Both the position numbers and the translations under genes were made by a program. The notes beneath the pieces were generated by a model. It saw only the letters and a list, made by a program, of their open reading frames with translations. It ran no database searches and was not told the origin of the DNA. From Rudanella sp031411995 (GTDB lineage: Bacteria; Bacteroidota; Bacteroidia; Cytophagales; Spirosomataceae), in contig JANOCD010000048.1 in assembly GCA_031411995.1 (NCBI GenBank), positions 62,001 to 126,000 of the forward strand: DNA of 64,000 nt. Direction: 5' to 3'. Positions 34,414-44,383 of this stretch are shown one piece after another (position 1 is the stretch's first letter; the number at the start of each line of letters is the position of its first letter).

Positions 34414-34588
34414 ATAGAATCAGTAGGCTGCCGTTGAATCAACGATATCTATTTTACGAAAAAACTTGATTGGGCCATAGAATTAAATAGGGGTATGTAG
34501 TAGGTAAGTGTGGGAAAGTACGGGATAAGAATATAGCAATATTTGGATAATTGATTGTCTTTTAGATAGTCACTACTGATTCTATCTA
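34414..34588 (+). promoter_or_regulatory. SusC leader with long-range inverted repeat and hairpin
   Basis: ATAGAATCAGTAG at 34414-34426 recurs inverted as CTACTGATTCTAT at 34573-34585. TAGATAG (34563-34569) and CTATCTA (34582-34588) also form a local hairpin 15 bp before the SusC ATG. The alternative pairings could be a switch or operator. No exact TAnnTTTG promoter is seen in this 250-bp region. Confidence 0.35.
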
Positions 34589-34603
34589 TTTCTCCTTATA
34601 CCG

Positions 34604-37600
34604 ATGAAACAACGTTACCAATTGATTGTACTCTGCCTTGTAGGTGGGTGCTTGAGTGGCTTCGCACAAGAGCCAACGTTTACCCCGCCCAAAGGGAGAT
34701 CATCTGCCAGTGAGTCGCTTCTCGCACTCCATGTTTCAAAATTCAGCAAGCCCGCCCAATTGACCAAAGTTGCCGATGTTGTTGTGACAGGCAAAGTGAC
34801 CGATGAACAGGGAGCCGGACTACCCGGTGTAAGTGTAGTTGTGAAAGGGTCAAGTCAGGGAACAAACACCGATGGCAACGGCGCATTTCGTATTACAGCT
34901 CCAAACGCCAATGCCGTTCTGGTATTCAGTTTTGTAGGATTTGAACGGCAGGAAGTAACAGTTGGCAACCAAACATCATTGACTGTCAAATTATTACCCC
35001 GTGACCAATCGCTGAATGAAGTAGTGGTTGTGGGGTACGGCTCTCAGCTAAAAAAGGAAGTAACGGGAGCCGTGCAGACGGTGGGGGCAAAAGAATTCAA
35101 GGACATTCCGGTGTCGCAGATTGCCCAAAAATTACAGGGCCGGTTGGCCGGAGTGCAGATTAACCAGACAACCGGCAAACCCGGTCAGGGCATGTCAGTC
35201 CGAATTCGGGGGCAGGTGTCTGTGACAGCCGGTAGCGACCCACTGTATGTGGTGGATGGCTTTCCAATAACGGGAACAATTGCCCAGCTCAACCCCGACG
35301 AAATCGAAGACATTTCGATCCTGAAAGATGCCGCGTCAACCTCACTTTATGGGTCGCGGGCAGCCAATGGTGTGGTGTTGATTACGACAAAAAAAGGGGC
35401 TGCCGGCCAAACCAATGTTAGTTTCAGTGCTTTTTACGGCATCCAGAAAGTACCCGAACGCGGTCGTCTTAAGATGTTGAATGCAGTGGAGTTTGCTCAA
35501 TTCAAGAAAGAATACTACGAAGATGGAGGGCGGCCCGTGCCGGTGGAGTTTCAGAACCCGGCCCAATATGAAGGTAAAAACAACGACTGGTATGGCGCGT
35601 TGTTGCGGGAAGCCCCCATTCAGAGTTATAACCTGTCGATTTCCTCGAACAAGGAACGTTCCAACACCTCATTGGTGGCGGGTGTATTTAATCAGGACGG
35701 GGTGGTGCTGAACAACACTTACAAGCGGTATTCACTCCGCATGAACTCCAACTATAATCTTTCAGACAAGGTAGCAGTTGGTTTCAATGTGGCTCCGTCG
35801 TATGTGTTTGACAACACGCCCCGCACCGACGGCGACCGGGGTACGGGTATTTTGTTTAATGCCCTGCATACCTGGCCAATCATGCCGATTCGGGATGCCA
35901 ACGGTGAGCTAACCAAGTTCAACACATTGCCGGGCAGCACCGGCAACATCTTCGCCTATCCAAACTGGGTGCGGGCTGCCAGCGAACTCGTGAACGAGAC
36001 CCGAAATACCAACCTCCTCTCGAACGCTTATATTCAGTATAGCCCCATCAAGGGTTTAACACTCAAATCGACCATCAACGTCGAGTACCAGAACTCGAAG
36101 TTCTTCTTCTTCAACCCGTCAACGGCTACCTCGGCCATCAACGTGCCGATTCCGACTACGGCTGTTTCGATCCGGCAAAGTTTGGAAAACGTATCGTGGC
36201 TAAACGAGAATTTAGCTACCTATGGCCGCAGCATTGGCGACCATAATTTCGAGGTATTGGCCGGCTTCACGAATCAGGAGTTTCGGCAGGAGTTTACCCG
36301 TTTGCAGGGTGATACCTATTCCGACGACCGGCTTCCTACCATTCAGGGCGCGCTCAACATAAACCGGGCAGCCACCAACAACGGGGTTAACCAATGGAGT
36401 TTAACCTCGCTACTGTCGCGTCTGACGTATAATTACAAGGGCAAGTATTTGTTCACAGCCGCCATTCGGGGCGACGGTTCGTCGCGGTTCGGGGCCAACA
36501 ACCGCTGGGGAACATTCCCGTCGGTCTCGGCAGGTTGGGTGGTGTCCGACGAGGATTTTGCCTCGGGAATTCCGCAACTTTCGTTTGCCAAGATTCGGGC
36601 GAGTTACGGCGTAATTGGCAACAACAACATCGGTAACTACACGCAATATGCCCTGGTGAACAACACGACAAACGCTGTTTTTGGCAGCACCATCGCCACA
36701 GGGGCCGTTGTTACGTCGTTGGCTAACCCAAATTTAGGCTGGGAAACCACCAATCAGTTTGATCTTGGTCTTGATCTCGGCTTGTTTAATGACCGCGTTC
36801 AGTTCATCTACGATTTCTACACCAAGCGCACGACTAACCTGTTGTATGCCGTGCAGATTCCGCAGGAGGCTGGTTTTGCGAACTTCAACGACAACATTGG
36901 AGAGATTAAATTCTGGGGACACGAGTTCTCGCTGACCACAAAAAACACAACGGGCAAGCTCCGGTGGACAACCAACGCCAACATTTCCTTTAACCGCAAT
37001 GAGGTAGTATCACTCGCTCCGGGCATCGACCGGGTGTATGGCACCTTCCACATCACGCAGGTTGGTCAGCCGTTTGGTCAATTCTACGGCATGGTGAAGC
37101 AAGGCTATTACATGAATGCCGAAGACCTTAAAAACAACCCCATCATTCCGGGTCGGTCTGCCATTGGCACGATCAAACTGAAAGACGTGAATGGCGACGG
37201 GGTAATTACTTACGGGGGCGATGCCGACGACCGGGCCATTATTGGCAGTCCATTTCCGAAATTCGTTTATGGTATAACGAACAACCTGAACTACGGCAAC
37301 TTCGACTTCTCGGTGGTAGGGTCCGGCTCGTTTGGTAATCAGTTGTGGGTTCGCCATTTGTACTCTACGGCTAACCTCGATGCGGTTTTCAACATGGTAT
37401 CGGGTGTTACCAACCGTTTCCGGACTCCCCTGAATGGAGCACCAATTCCGGGCGATGGCGTGTTTGGAACGAGCAATGGGGGGGGCAACTTCACCGGCAT
37501 CGAGCGCGACTGGAACAGCAGCCACTTCCTGGCCAATGCGTCGTATTTCACGATCCGAAACATCACGCTCGGCTACAACATCGGGGCTGTGAACAAATTC

Positions 37601-37792
37601 TTCAAGTCGGCGCGGGTCTATGCCTCTGCCCAGCAGGTGTTTGTATTCACGAAGTACTCTGGTGGACCCAACCCCGAAACAAGCGCGCAAGGTGATGGCA
37701 ACGGCGATGGCGGCAACCTGAGTCAGGGTGTCGATTTGTCGAACTACCCCGTTCCCCGCACGTTCACCCTCGGTGTCAACCTGAATTTCTAA
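34604..37792 (+). CDS. SusC/RagA-type TonB-dependent outer membrane transporter
   Basis: A 1062-residue outer membrane protein. A signal peptide (ending SGFAQ) is followed by a carboxypeptidase-like regulatory domain (VTGKVTDEQGAGLPGVSVVV), the TonB box region LNEVVVVGYG, the plug (about 140-260) with GVQINQTTGKPGQGMSVRIR and LKDAASTSLYGSRAANGV, and a 22-strand barrel ending NLNF with terminal aromatic. It imports a large ligand, usually an oligosaccharide or glycopeptide, with the SusD partner. No sigma/anti-sigma pair is adjacent. It is followed by SusD with a 17-bp gap. Confidence 0.94.
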   Translation: MKQRYQLIVLCLVGGCLSGFAQEPTFTPPKGRSSASESLLALHVSKFSKPAQLTKVADVVVTGKVTDEQGAGLPGVSVVVKGSSQGTNTDGNGAFRITAPNANAVLVFSFVGFERQEVTVGNQTSLTVKLLPRDQSLNEVVVVGYGSQLKKEVTGAVQTVGAKEFKDIPVSQIAQKLQGRLAGVQINQTTGKPGQGMSVRIRGQVSVTAGSDPLYVVDGFPITGTIAQLNPDEIEDISILKDAASTSLYGSRAANGVVLITTKKGAAGQTNVSFSAFYGIQKVPERGRLKMLNAVEFAQFKKEYYEDGGRPVPVEFQNPAQYEGKNNDWYGALLREAPIQSYNLSISSNKERSNTSLVAGVFNQDGVVLNNTYKRYSLRMNSNYNLSDKVAVGFNVAPSYVFDNTPRTDGDRGTGILFNALHTWPIMPIRDANGELTKFNTLPGSTGNIFAYPNWVRAASELVNETRNTNLLSNAYIQYSPIKGLTLKSTINVEYQNSKFFFFNPSTATSAINVPIPTTAVSIRQSLENVSWLNENLATYGRSIGDHNFEVLAGFTNQEFRQEFTRLQGDTYSDDRLPTIQGALNINRAATNNGVNQWSLTSLLSRLTYNYKGKYLFTAAIRGDGSSRFGANNRWGTFPSVSAGWVVSDEDFASGIPQLSFAKIRASYGVIGNNNIGNYTQYALVNNTTNAVFGSTIATGAVVTSLANPNLGWETTNQFDLGLDLGLFNDRVQFIYDFYTKRTTNLLYAVQIPQEAGFANFNDNIGEIKFWGHEFSLTTKNTTGKLRWTTNANISFNRNEVVSLAPGIDRVYGTFHITQVGQPFGQFYGMVKQGYYMNAEDLKNNPIIPGRSAIGTIKLKDVNGDGVITYGGDADDRAIIGSPFPKFVYGITNNLNYGNFDFSVVGSGSFGNQLWVRHLYSTANLDAVFNMVSGVTNRFRTPLNGAPIPGDGVFGTSNGGGNFTGIERDWNSSHFLANASYFTIRNITLGYNIGAVNKFFKSARVYASAQQVFVFTKYSGGPNPETSAQGDGNGDGGNLSQGVDLSNYPVPRTFTLGVNLNF

Positions 37793-37809
37793 TTTCCTAT
37801 CCGAAACCA

Positions 37810-39318
37810 ATGAAAACGAAACATATCATCACCGGCCTGTTGGCTCTTAGCCTCAGTGGTTGCCAGAAAGATTTCCTGACCGTTGTACCTGAAACCTTAT
37901 TGAGTTCGGCCACCTTCTTCACTAAAGAAGCCGACTTCCAGCAAGCCGTCAACGGGGCTTATGTTCCCCTCCGGCCAATTTTCAACGAGCGGGCATGGAT
38001 CCTCGGCGAAATGCACTCCGACAATACCTACTACGCCCGAAACATTCTGTTCGGGGCTGTTGACCCAACGGAGAATATTGCCGATTTTGCTGTTCCAACG
38101 GCAAACGGTGTTACGGCAAACGATAACGTGCTGCAACAGTATCGGTATGATTATCAGATTATTGCCCGTACTAACCAGATACTGGCCCTGATCGACAAGG
38201 TGGACTTTGCCCAGGCTTCCAAAGACAACCTCAAAGGGCAGGCTCTGTTTCTGAGAGCCTTTGCCTACTTTGAACTGGTTCGTTATTTTGGTAAGGCTCC
38301 TTTGCATCTTGTTCCGGTTACGGGCCGTGAAGATGCCGCCCTGCCACTGTCAACCGCCGACCAGCTATACGCGCAGATTGAGAAGGATGCAACTGAAGCG
38401 AGCAAACTGTTACCCAACAAAGCCAAACAGGAAGCAGGTCGGGCCACATCGGGAGCTGCCAAAATGCTGTTGGCTAACCTGTATGTGGTGCAGAAAAAAT
38501 GGGCGCAGGCTGAGACTCAGTTGAAAGACATTATTACGAACGATGGCTATTCGCTGATGCCCGACTATAACAATGCATTTTCGTTCAACGCAACCAACAA
38601 AAACAATGCGGAGTCGGTGTTTGAAGTACAGTATCTGGAAGGCTCGGCGGGTTTGAATGGAAACCTTCCGTACCGGATTATTCCTACACCAATTTTGGCC
38701 ACCGAGTTGGGACCAATTACGGGAACGTCGAATCCTCAACCGTTATCGGGCGAGAACAACAACATTCCAACGCCCGACATGATCGCGGCCTATGAAGCAG
38801 GCGACATGCGGAAAGATATTTCTATTGGGTATGTCACGCTGAGTCAGAGCGCACGGGACAATAAAGTGTATCCGTATGCTAAAAAACTGGTTCGAACACA
38901 CTCCCTGCATCAGAATACTGGCACCAACTTCCACGTCTATCGCTATGCTGAGGTGTTACTGTTCATGGCCGAAGCACTTAATGAGCAGGGAAAAGCGGGC
39001 GAAGCCGCTACCTACCTGAATCAGATTCGGACGCGGGCCGGTTTGACCGCCACCAAAGCAACGTCGCAGGCCGACATGCGGGAAGCTATCTTCAAAGAAA
39101 GACGGGTTGAACTGGCTTTTGAAAACAAACGCTGGTTTGATCTGGTCAGAACAGGCCGCGTAAAGGAAATTATTGGTGCCTATGGCGCACGGGTGAAAGC
39201 AAATCCGCTGAACTACTATTTCCCGGCCGGGGCCGTTCCGCCACCCAATGCGTTTACCGTGCTGGATGATTACTACGCGCTGCCCGCTGTAGAAGCGGCA
39301 TTGACACCACATTTCTGA
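37810..39318 (+). CDS. SusD/RagB-type nutrient-binding lipoprotein
   Basis: A 502-residue lipoprotein with lipobox LALSLSGC at the N-terminus, so it is anchored to the outer membrane, probably exposed at the surface. It has the SusD helical fold with TPR-like repeats: AYFELVRYFGKAPLHL near residue 155 and the C-terminal RRVELAFENKRWFDLVRTGR. It forms the lid of the preceding SusC transporter. The substrate is not determinable; the downstream sugar genes suggest a carbohydrate. Confidence 0.94.
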   Translation: MKTKHIITGLLALSLSGCQKDFLTVVPETLLSSATFFTKEADFQQAVNGAYVPLRPIFNERAWILGEMHSDNTYYARNILFGAVDPTENIADFAVPTANGVTANDNVLQQYRYDYQIIARTNQILALIDKVDFAQASKDNLKGQALFLRAFAYFELVRYFGKAPLHLVPVTGREDAALPLSTADQLYAQIEKDATEASKLLPNKAKQEAGRATSGAAKMLLANLYVVQKKWAQAETQLKDIITNDGYSLMPDYNNAFSFNATNKNNAESVFEVQYLEGSAGLNGNLPYRIIPTPILATELGPITGTSNPQPLSGENNNIPTPDMIAAYEAGDMRKDISIGYVTLSQSARDNKVYPYAKKLVRTHSLHQNTGTNFHVYRYAEVLLFMAEALNEQGKAGEAATYLNQIRTRAGLTATKATSQADMREAIFKERRVELAFENKRWFDLVRTGRVKEIIGAYGARVKANPLNYYFPAGAVPPPNAFTVLDDYYALPAVEAALTPHF

Positions 39319-39321
39319 GCG

Positions 39322-39346
39322 AACCCCCGAATTTATTCGGGGGTTT
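39322..39346 (+). terminator. Terminator after SusD
   Basis: AACCCCCGAA and TTCGGGGGTT form a 10-bp stem with a short loop and a trailing TTTT. Transcription of the next gene therefore probably starts anew within the following 115 bp. Confidence 0.85.
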
Positions 39347-39462
39347 TAATTTTCATTCCAAAATACCCAAATGAAGTCGATAGGTAGGTATAGGAAAGCA
39401 AAAGCCATCTTTTCGGTAATATTTGACCATCGTATTGACTTTTTTCGTTACGCAAACACTCT

Positions 39463-42168
39463 ATGTTCTCTCAACTCAACACTATAAAGCTCGCTGCTCT
39501 CGTGACCGGGCTTGTTCTGGTTGGTGCTTCCTGGATTACCATGCAGGAAGCTGCTACAAACCGACCAGCCGACGACCCGTCTAAAACCAACAAGCTGAAA
39601 CTGCTGCCGGGCTTCAAAGCCGAACACCTCTACAGCCCTTCCGACAACAAACAGGGTTCATGGGTGTCGATGACGTTCGACGATAAGGGCCGCATGATCT
39701 GCTCCGATCAGTATGGGTTTTTGTATCGCCTGGAGATGCCACCCGTTGGCTCAGGGTCGGCCCCGAAAATCGAAAAAATGATGGTCGGGCCAGCTCCCGC
39801 CCCCGGCGACACGGCCCAAAAAGTGGGCATGGGATACGCTCAGGGCCTTTTATATGCCTTCAACAGCCTTTATGTGATGGTGAATCACCGGGGCAACAAG
39901 GAGTTTGAGAAGACCAGCGGCCTGTATCGCTTGCAAGACATGAATGGCGACGATCAGTATGAGAAAATCACGCTGATTAAACAACTGAAAGGCGAGGGCG
40001 AACACGGCCCACACAGCATTGTGCTGTCGCCCGACAAACAGTCACTCTACGTAATGTCGGGCAACTTCACCGATGTACCTGAATTAGATGCGTATCGGTT
40101 GCCGCGGGTTTGGAAAGAAGATAACCTCTTCCCCGACATTAAAGACCCACGCGGCCACGCCACGGATCGGATGGCACCAGGCGGCTGGTTAGCCAAGCTC
40201 GATCCTGAAGGCAAAAAATGGGAATTGATGGGCGCGGGTTTCCGCAATACCTTCGATTTTGCATTTAATGATGCGGGCGATATTTTCGGCTACGACTCCG
40301 ACATGGAGTGGGATTTTGGACTTCCCTGGTACAAGCCCACTCGTATTTGTCATGTCACGAGCGGAGCCGAATTCGGTTGGCGCACGGCGGCCTCAAACTG
40401 GTCGCCTGCCTACGCCGATTGTTTACCCGCCGTGCTCAATATGGGTCAGGGATCGCCTACGGGGGTTTTTAATGCTCTCAACGCCCGGTTCCCGCAGAAA
40501 TACCAAAAGGCGATTTACGCCTTCGACTGGAGTTTTGGGATCATGTATGCCGTACATCTGCAACCACAAGGAGCCTCGTACAAAGCAACCGCCGAAGAAT
40601 TCATTTCAGGCTCTCCCCTACCCCTCACCGATGGCGTGGTTGGCCCCGATGGGTCAATGTATTTTTTGACGGGCGGTCGTCGGTTGGAGTCTGATTTGTA
40701 CCGCGTTACCTATGGTGGCTCGGAACCAACTGCTCTGTCGAAAACGGCTCCGGTGATTACACCCGAACACAAACTCCGCACCCAGTTAGAGCAATACCAT
40801 ACAGGAGTGAATCCGGCAGCCGTTGATGCAGCTTGGCCCCACCTGAACCACCCGGATCGGTTTGTGCGCTATGCCGCCCGGATTGCCGTGGAGCATCAGC
40901 CAGTGAGCCAATGGCAGGCCCGCGCCCTCGCCGAAACCGACCCCGTGCGACTTCCTCAAGCCATGTTTGCCCTGGCTCACCACGGCGACAAATCGCTGAA
41001 ACCCCAGATGTTGAAAGCATTGACAGGCATAAAGATGAACGGTATGAACGAGGAGCAGGAACTCGCCGTGTTGCGGGCTATCGAGCTGGTTTCCACGCGC
41101 ATGGGCCTCCCCGAAGGTGCCGACCGCGATCAGGTGATTGCTATGCTGAGTCCGCGCTACCCGGCCAAAACTGCCGACCTTAACCGATTCTATAGCCGAT
41201 TGTTAGTGTCGATGGAAGCACCGGGTACGATTGACAAAACCCTGAAATTACTGGCTCTCAAAAACGAAGGGGGACAGGGTGCTGTGGGTGGAGAAACCGT
41301 TACGGCCTCAAGCGATTTGATCTTGCGTAACCCCCAATATGGCCTCGACATTGCCAAGATGCTAGAAAAACTACCCCCTGCCCAACAGACCTATTACGCG
41401 ACTATGTTGAGCAGTGCCAAAACCGGCTGGACTCCTGCTCAACGCGATACCTACTTCAAATGGTTTGCCAATGCCTTTAATTATCAGGGGGGGCGCAGCT
41501 ACATCGGCTTCATCGACAAAGCCCGCAAACTAGCTCTGGCTCACGTACCAAAAGAGCAATTCGAGACCTACAATAAACTGTCAGGAGCTGATTTGTTGAC
41601 CAAATCTGGTAACGACATTGCCACGAATTTCTCGCCTAAAGGCCCCGGTCGTCCCTGGAAAGTAGAAAACGCGCTTGCCGTGGTTGATACTGGCCGGTCA
41701 GCTCTGAACTACGAACAGGGCAAGCAAATTTACGGAGCCATTCTCTGTAACCGTTGCCACTCGATGCAGGGCGAAGGTGGAGACATTGGCCCCGACCTGA
41801 CGCAGCTTGGCACCCGTTTCTCCAACAAAGACATGCTCGAAGCCATTTTGATGCCCGACAAAGCAGTGTCAGACCAATATGCTTCAACCATTTTCACGCT
41901 CAAAAACGGGCAGTCAGTGTTGGGGCGTTTGGTGAATGAGGACAAAACGAGTTATACCATCTCGCAGAATCCGTTTGCTCCCGATCAGGTGCGGAAAATC
42001 GCTAAAGCAACGGTGGCCTCCAAAAAATACTCGACCGTGTCGGTGATGTTGCCCGGTCTCATTAACAGCCTGAACTCCAACGAACTCCGCGATCTAATGG
42101 CTTATTTAAAGTCGGGTGGGAAGTCAGACAACCCGATTTATAAAGCGGAAAGTGGGGGCGGGAAGTAG
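39463..42168 (+). CDS. PVC-type cytochrome c sugar dehydrogenase-like protein
   Basis: A 901-residue protein with an N-terminal hydrophobic signal or anchor (about 8-28). Residues about 45-420 form a beta propeller like membrane-bound/sorbosone dehydrogenases (for example SWVSMTFDDKGRMICSDQYG). A helical HEAT-like region follows (about 440-740). The C-terminus is a cytochrome c domain with haem motif CNRCH at C762, C765 and H766, and the conserved GPDLTQLG. It should oxidise a sugar or alcohol in the periplasm and pass electrons to the respiratory chain. The true substrate is unknown. The next genes are DUF1080 and DUF4432. Confidence 0.85.
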   Translation: MFSQLNTIKLAALVTGLVLVGASWITMQEAATNRPADDPSKTNKLKLLPGFKAEHLYSPSDNKQGSWVSMTFDDKGRMICSDQYGFLYRLEMPPVGSGSAPKIEKMMVGPAPAPGDTAQKVGMGYAQGLLYAFNSLYVMVNHRGNKEFEKTSGLYRLQDMNGDDQYEKITLIKQLKGEGEHGPHSIVLSPDKQSLYVMSGNFTDVPELDAYRLPRVWKEDNLFPDIKDPRGHATDRMAPGGWLAKLDPEGKKWELMGAGFRNTFDFAFNDAGDIFGYDSDMEWDFGLPWYKPTRICHVTSGAEFGWRTAASNWSPAYADCLPAVLNMGQGSPTGVFNALNARFPQKYQKAIYAFDWSFGIMYAVHLQPQGASYKATAEEFISGSPLPLTDGVVGPDGSMYFLTGGRRLESDLYRVTYGGSEPTALSKTAPVITPEHKLRTQLEQYHTGVNPAAVDAAWPHLNHPDRFVRYAARIAVEHQPVSQWQARALAETDPVRLPQAMFALAHHGDKSLKPQMLKALTGIKMNGMNEEQELAVLRAIELVSTRMGLPEGADRDQVIAMLSPRYPAKTADLNRFYSRLLVSMEAPGTIDKTLKLLALKNEGGQGAVGGETVTASSDLILRNPQYGLDIAKMLEKLPPAQQTYYATMLSSAKTGWTPAQRDTYFKWFANAFNYQGGRSYIGFIDKARKLALAHVPKEQFETYNKLSGADLLTKSGNDIATNFSPKGPGRPWKVENALAVVDTGRSALNYEQGKQIYGAILCNRCHSMQGEGGDIGPDLTQLGTRFSNKDMLEAILMPDKAVSDQYASTIFTLKNGQSVLGRLVNEDKTSYTISQNPFAPDQVRKIAKATVASKKYSTVSVMLPGLINSLNSNELRDLMAYLKSGGKSDNPIYKAESGGGK

Positions 42169-42173
42169 CGGTT

Positions 42174-42299
42174 GCCCCCAGCCCTTCTCCTGCTGAGAGG
42201 GGTGAATTACGGCAATAAAATTGTGAGATGTCTTTCCTTGATGCCAATACTACCCTTTCTCGTCACCCCTCTCCTTCGCAAAGAGAGGGGCCGGGGCGG
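42174..42299. repeat. Paired inverted G/C-run repeats
   Basis: A 39-bp element at 42174-42212 (starting GCCCCCAGCCCTTCTCC) is repeated inverted and diverged at 42261-42299. Each arm contains a CTTCTC/GAGAGG-type hairpin. No gene lies between them. They sit between the cytochrome gene and the DUF1080 gene. Confidence 0.75.
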
Positions 42300-42346
42300 T
42301 CCGACGGGTCGGTGAGGTCGATACGCAGCTAAACCCTTCTCCCCAA

Positions 42347-43126
42347 ATGCAAAAAATAACCACTTCAAAATACCCCCTTTTCCTCCTGATCCTGTTCATA
42401 ACAGCCGGTTGTGCGACCTCAAGCGTAAGCCAGCCTAAACTCAAAAAAGGGAAGTTCGTCTCCATTTTCGATGGAAAAACTCTGGACGGATGGGAGGGCG
42501 ACCCCGTTTATTGGCGGGTCGAAAACGGTAATCTGGTTGGAGAAATCACGCCCACGACGCTGTTGAAAACCAACTCGTTCATTATCTGGAAAGGGGGTGA
42601 ACCCGCCGATTTTGAGTTTAAAGGGGAATTCAACGTTACCGAATCGGGTAATTCTGGCATCAACTACCGAAGCGACCGGCTCACTGATGTTCCCTTTGCC
42701 CTGCGCGGGTATCAGGCCGACATCGACGGGCGACGACTGCACACTGGCTCAAATTATGAAGAGCGTAAGCGCACAACGCTGGCCTACCGGGGCGACAAAA
42801 CGACAATCACCGCTTTTAATGGCCCGGCTACCCCGGAGGGAATCCGGGCAAATGTCAAGAACAATGCCTGGCAGGGCCGAACGGTGACGGGATCGGTGGG
42901 GGCGAAAGACTCCTTAAAAACGCTGATTAAATCCGAAGACTGGAATTCGTTTCGGTTGGTGGCGAAAGGCAACAAACTACAGCATTATGTCAACGAAGTG
43001 CTGATGAGTGAGGTAACGGATGAAGATACTGTCAACGGCAAATCGAAGGGTTTACTGGGTGTGCAGGTTCACGTTGGCCCGCCCATGAAAGTACAGTATA
43101 GAAACCTGATGCTTAAGTCGTTGTGA
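42347..43126 (+). CDS. DUF1080 keto-glycoside hydrolase-like lipoprotein
   Basis: A 259-residue lipoprotein with lipobox ITAGC after an N-terminal hydrophobic stretch. The mature part is a DUF1080 (3-keto-disaccharide hydrolase) beta-jelly roll, starting SIFDGKTLDGWEGD and including FNVTESGNSGINYRS and LGVQVHVGPPMKVQYRN. The family is proposed to cleave glycosidic bonds of 3-keto sugars made by oxidoreductases, which fits the dehydrogenase upstream and the Gfo/Idh gene downstream. The substrate is unproven. The stop overlaps the GTG start of the next gene. Confidence 0.87.
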   Translation: MQKITTSKYPLFLLILFITAGCATSSVSQPKLKKGKFVSIFDGKTLDGWEGDPVYWRVENGNLVGEITPTTLLKTNSFIIWKGGEPADFEFKGEFNVTESGNSGINYRSDRLTDVPFALRGYQADIDGRRLHTGSNYEERKRTTLAYRGDKTTITAFNGPATPEGIRANVKNNAWQGRTVTGSVGAKDSLKTLIKSEDWNSFRLVAKGNKLQHYVNEVLMSEVTDEDTVNGKSKGLLGVQVHVGPPMKVQYRNLMLKSL

Positions 43127-44193
43127 TCTCAAAAAATTGGATAGATAAAGTAGGTAACCCGGCTCAACTTGGCGGTATTGAAACATCGGTGCTTGACAAT
43201 GGTGCAGGCCGGGGAACACGCATTGCCTGGATCAATACCGGCACTGGCTTACGCTACAAAGTGATTCTGGATCGGGCGATGGATATCGGTGAAGCCTTCC
43301 ACAACCAACACAGTTTGGCCTGGTTGAGTCACGGCGGCATCACCGCCCCCGAACCCCACATCAACGCGGGTCTCGATTGGCTGCGAACCTTCGGCGGGGG
43401 CTTGCTTACCACCTGCGGCCTGACCCACGTGGGCGGCCCCGAACACGATGCATTTGGCGAACGGGGCCTTCACGGCCCCATCAGTAATCTCCCCACCGAA
43501 ATCAAGTCGATCATCCAGCCCGACCCAATGGCCGGGAATCTCGATTTCAGCATCACCGGGCGGGTGCGCGAATCGCGTGTGTTTGGCCCCAATCTGGAAC
43601 TGAAACGAAGCATTTCGGGAACGCTCGGCAACCCGTCCATTCTGATTCGGGATACGGTCACGAACCGGGCCAACACCCCGGCCCCGCACATGCTGCTGTA
43701 TCATTTTAATTTTGGATGGCCATTAGTTGATCAGGGAACCCGTCTTCTGTGGAAAGGCAACTGGCAGGCGCGGGAAGGCGGTATCAACGGCGACATTTTC
43801 CGGGACGATTACGATTTTCGAACCTGCCCTGCCCCGTTGGAAACCCACCGTGGCACCGGCGAAGCTGTGGCCTTTATCGACCCAGCAACCGATTCAAACG
43901 GGCAATGTGTTGCCGGTTTATTCAACGAATTACTTGGTCTTGCAGTGGCGTTGCGGTTCCAGAAAAGTCAGTTACCGTGCCTAACCAACTGGCAACATTG
44001 GGGCCGTGGGGAGTATGTAACGGGCATCGAACCCGGCACGCACCCGCCCATTGGTCAGGCCAAAGCCCGCGCAGAAGGGACGTTAATTTTTCTTCAACCG
44101 GGCGAAAGCCGGGTTTATGAGGTGGAGTTGCAGGTGCTGACAGAGCGGGGGGAGATTGAGAAGGTGTTGGGGTGGTTGGAACAAACACCTTAA
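43123..44193 (+). CDS. DUF4432 aldose-epimerase-like protein
   Basis: A 356-residue protein of the DUF4432 group, related to galactose mutarotases. Recognisable stretches are VILDRAMDIGEAFHN, LTHVGGPEH with conserved histidines, and LLYHFNFGWPLVDQG. The start is GTG at 43123, sharing GTGA with the upstream stop, so the pair is coupled. No signal peptide is present, so it should be cytosolic. Members probably bind or epimerise sugars; the specific substrate is unknown. It is followed by a repeat-flanked cassette. Confidence 0.82.
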   Translation: MISKNWIDKVGNPAQLGGIETSVLDNGAGRGTRIAWINTGTGLRYKVILDRAMDIGEAFHNQHSLAWLSHGGITAPEPHINAGLDWLRTFGGGLLTTCGLTHVGGPEHDAFGERGLHGPISNLPTEIKSIIQPDPMAGNLDFSITGRVRESRVFGPNLELKRSISGTLGNPSILIRDTVTNRANTPAPHMLLYHFNFGWPLVDQGTRLLWKGNWQAREGGINGDIFRDDYDFRTCPAPLETHRGTGEAVAFIDPATDSNGQCVAGLFNELLGLAVALRFQKSQLPCLTNWQHWGRGEYVTGIEPGTHPPIGQAKARAEGTLIFLQPGESRVYEVELQVLTERGEIEKVLGWLEQTP

Positions 44194-44216
44194 AATCAAG
44201 TGGCTTTATAGCCGGG

Positions 44217-44284
44217 TCTGCCCCCCAGCCCCCTAAAGGGGGAGCACGCTGGGACTGGATTTCTTCCTCTTTGGGGGGCTGGGG
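44217..44284 (+). repeat. Repeat copy A, left flank of cassette 1
   Basis: The 68-bp element starts TCTGCCCCCCAGCCCCCTAA. It contains a C5-TAAA-G5 hairpin and a CCCAGC...GCTGGG stem. Copy B at 45219-45284 is its inverted partner, differing at only a few positions in the core. A and B share the TAAA loop and an ACTGG tail not found in copies C and D. Confidence 0.92.
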
Positions 44285-44383
44285 AAGATCCGATTGAACT
44301 TAATAAACGGACAGTGTTGCATTAGTTGGCACCAGTTGACAGCAAGAATAATCCGGTTAGGTAGGTTGAAATTAGACATTATC

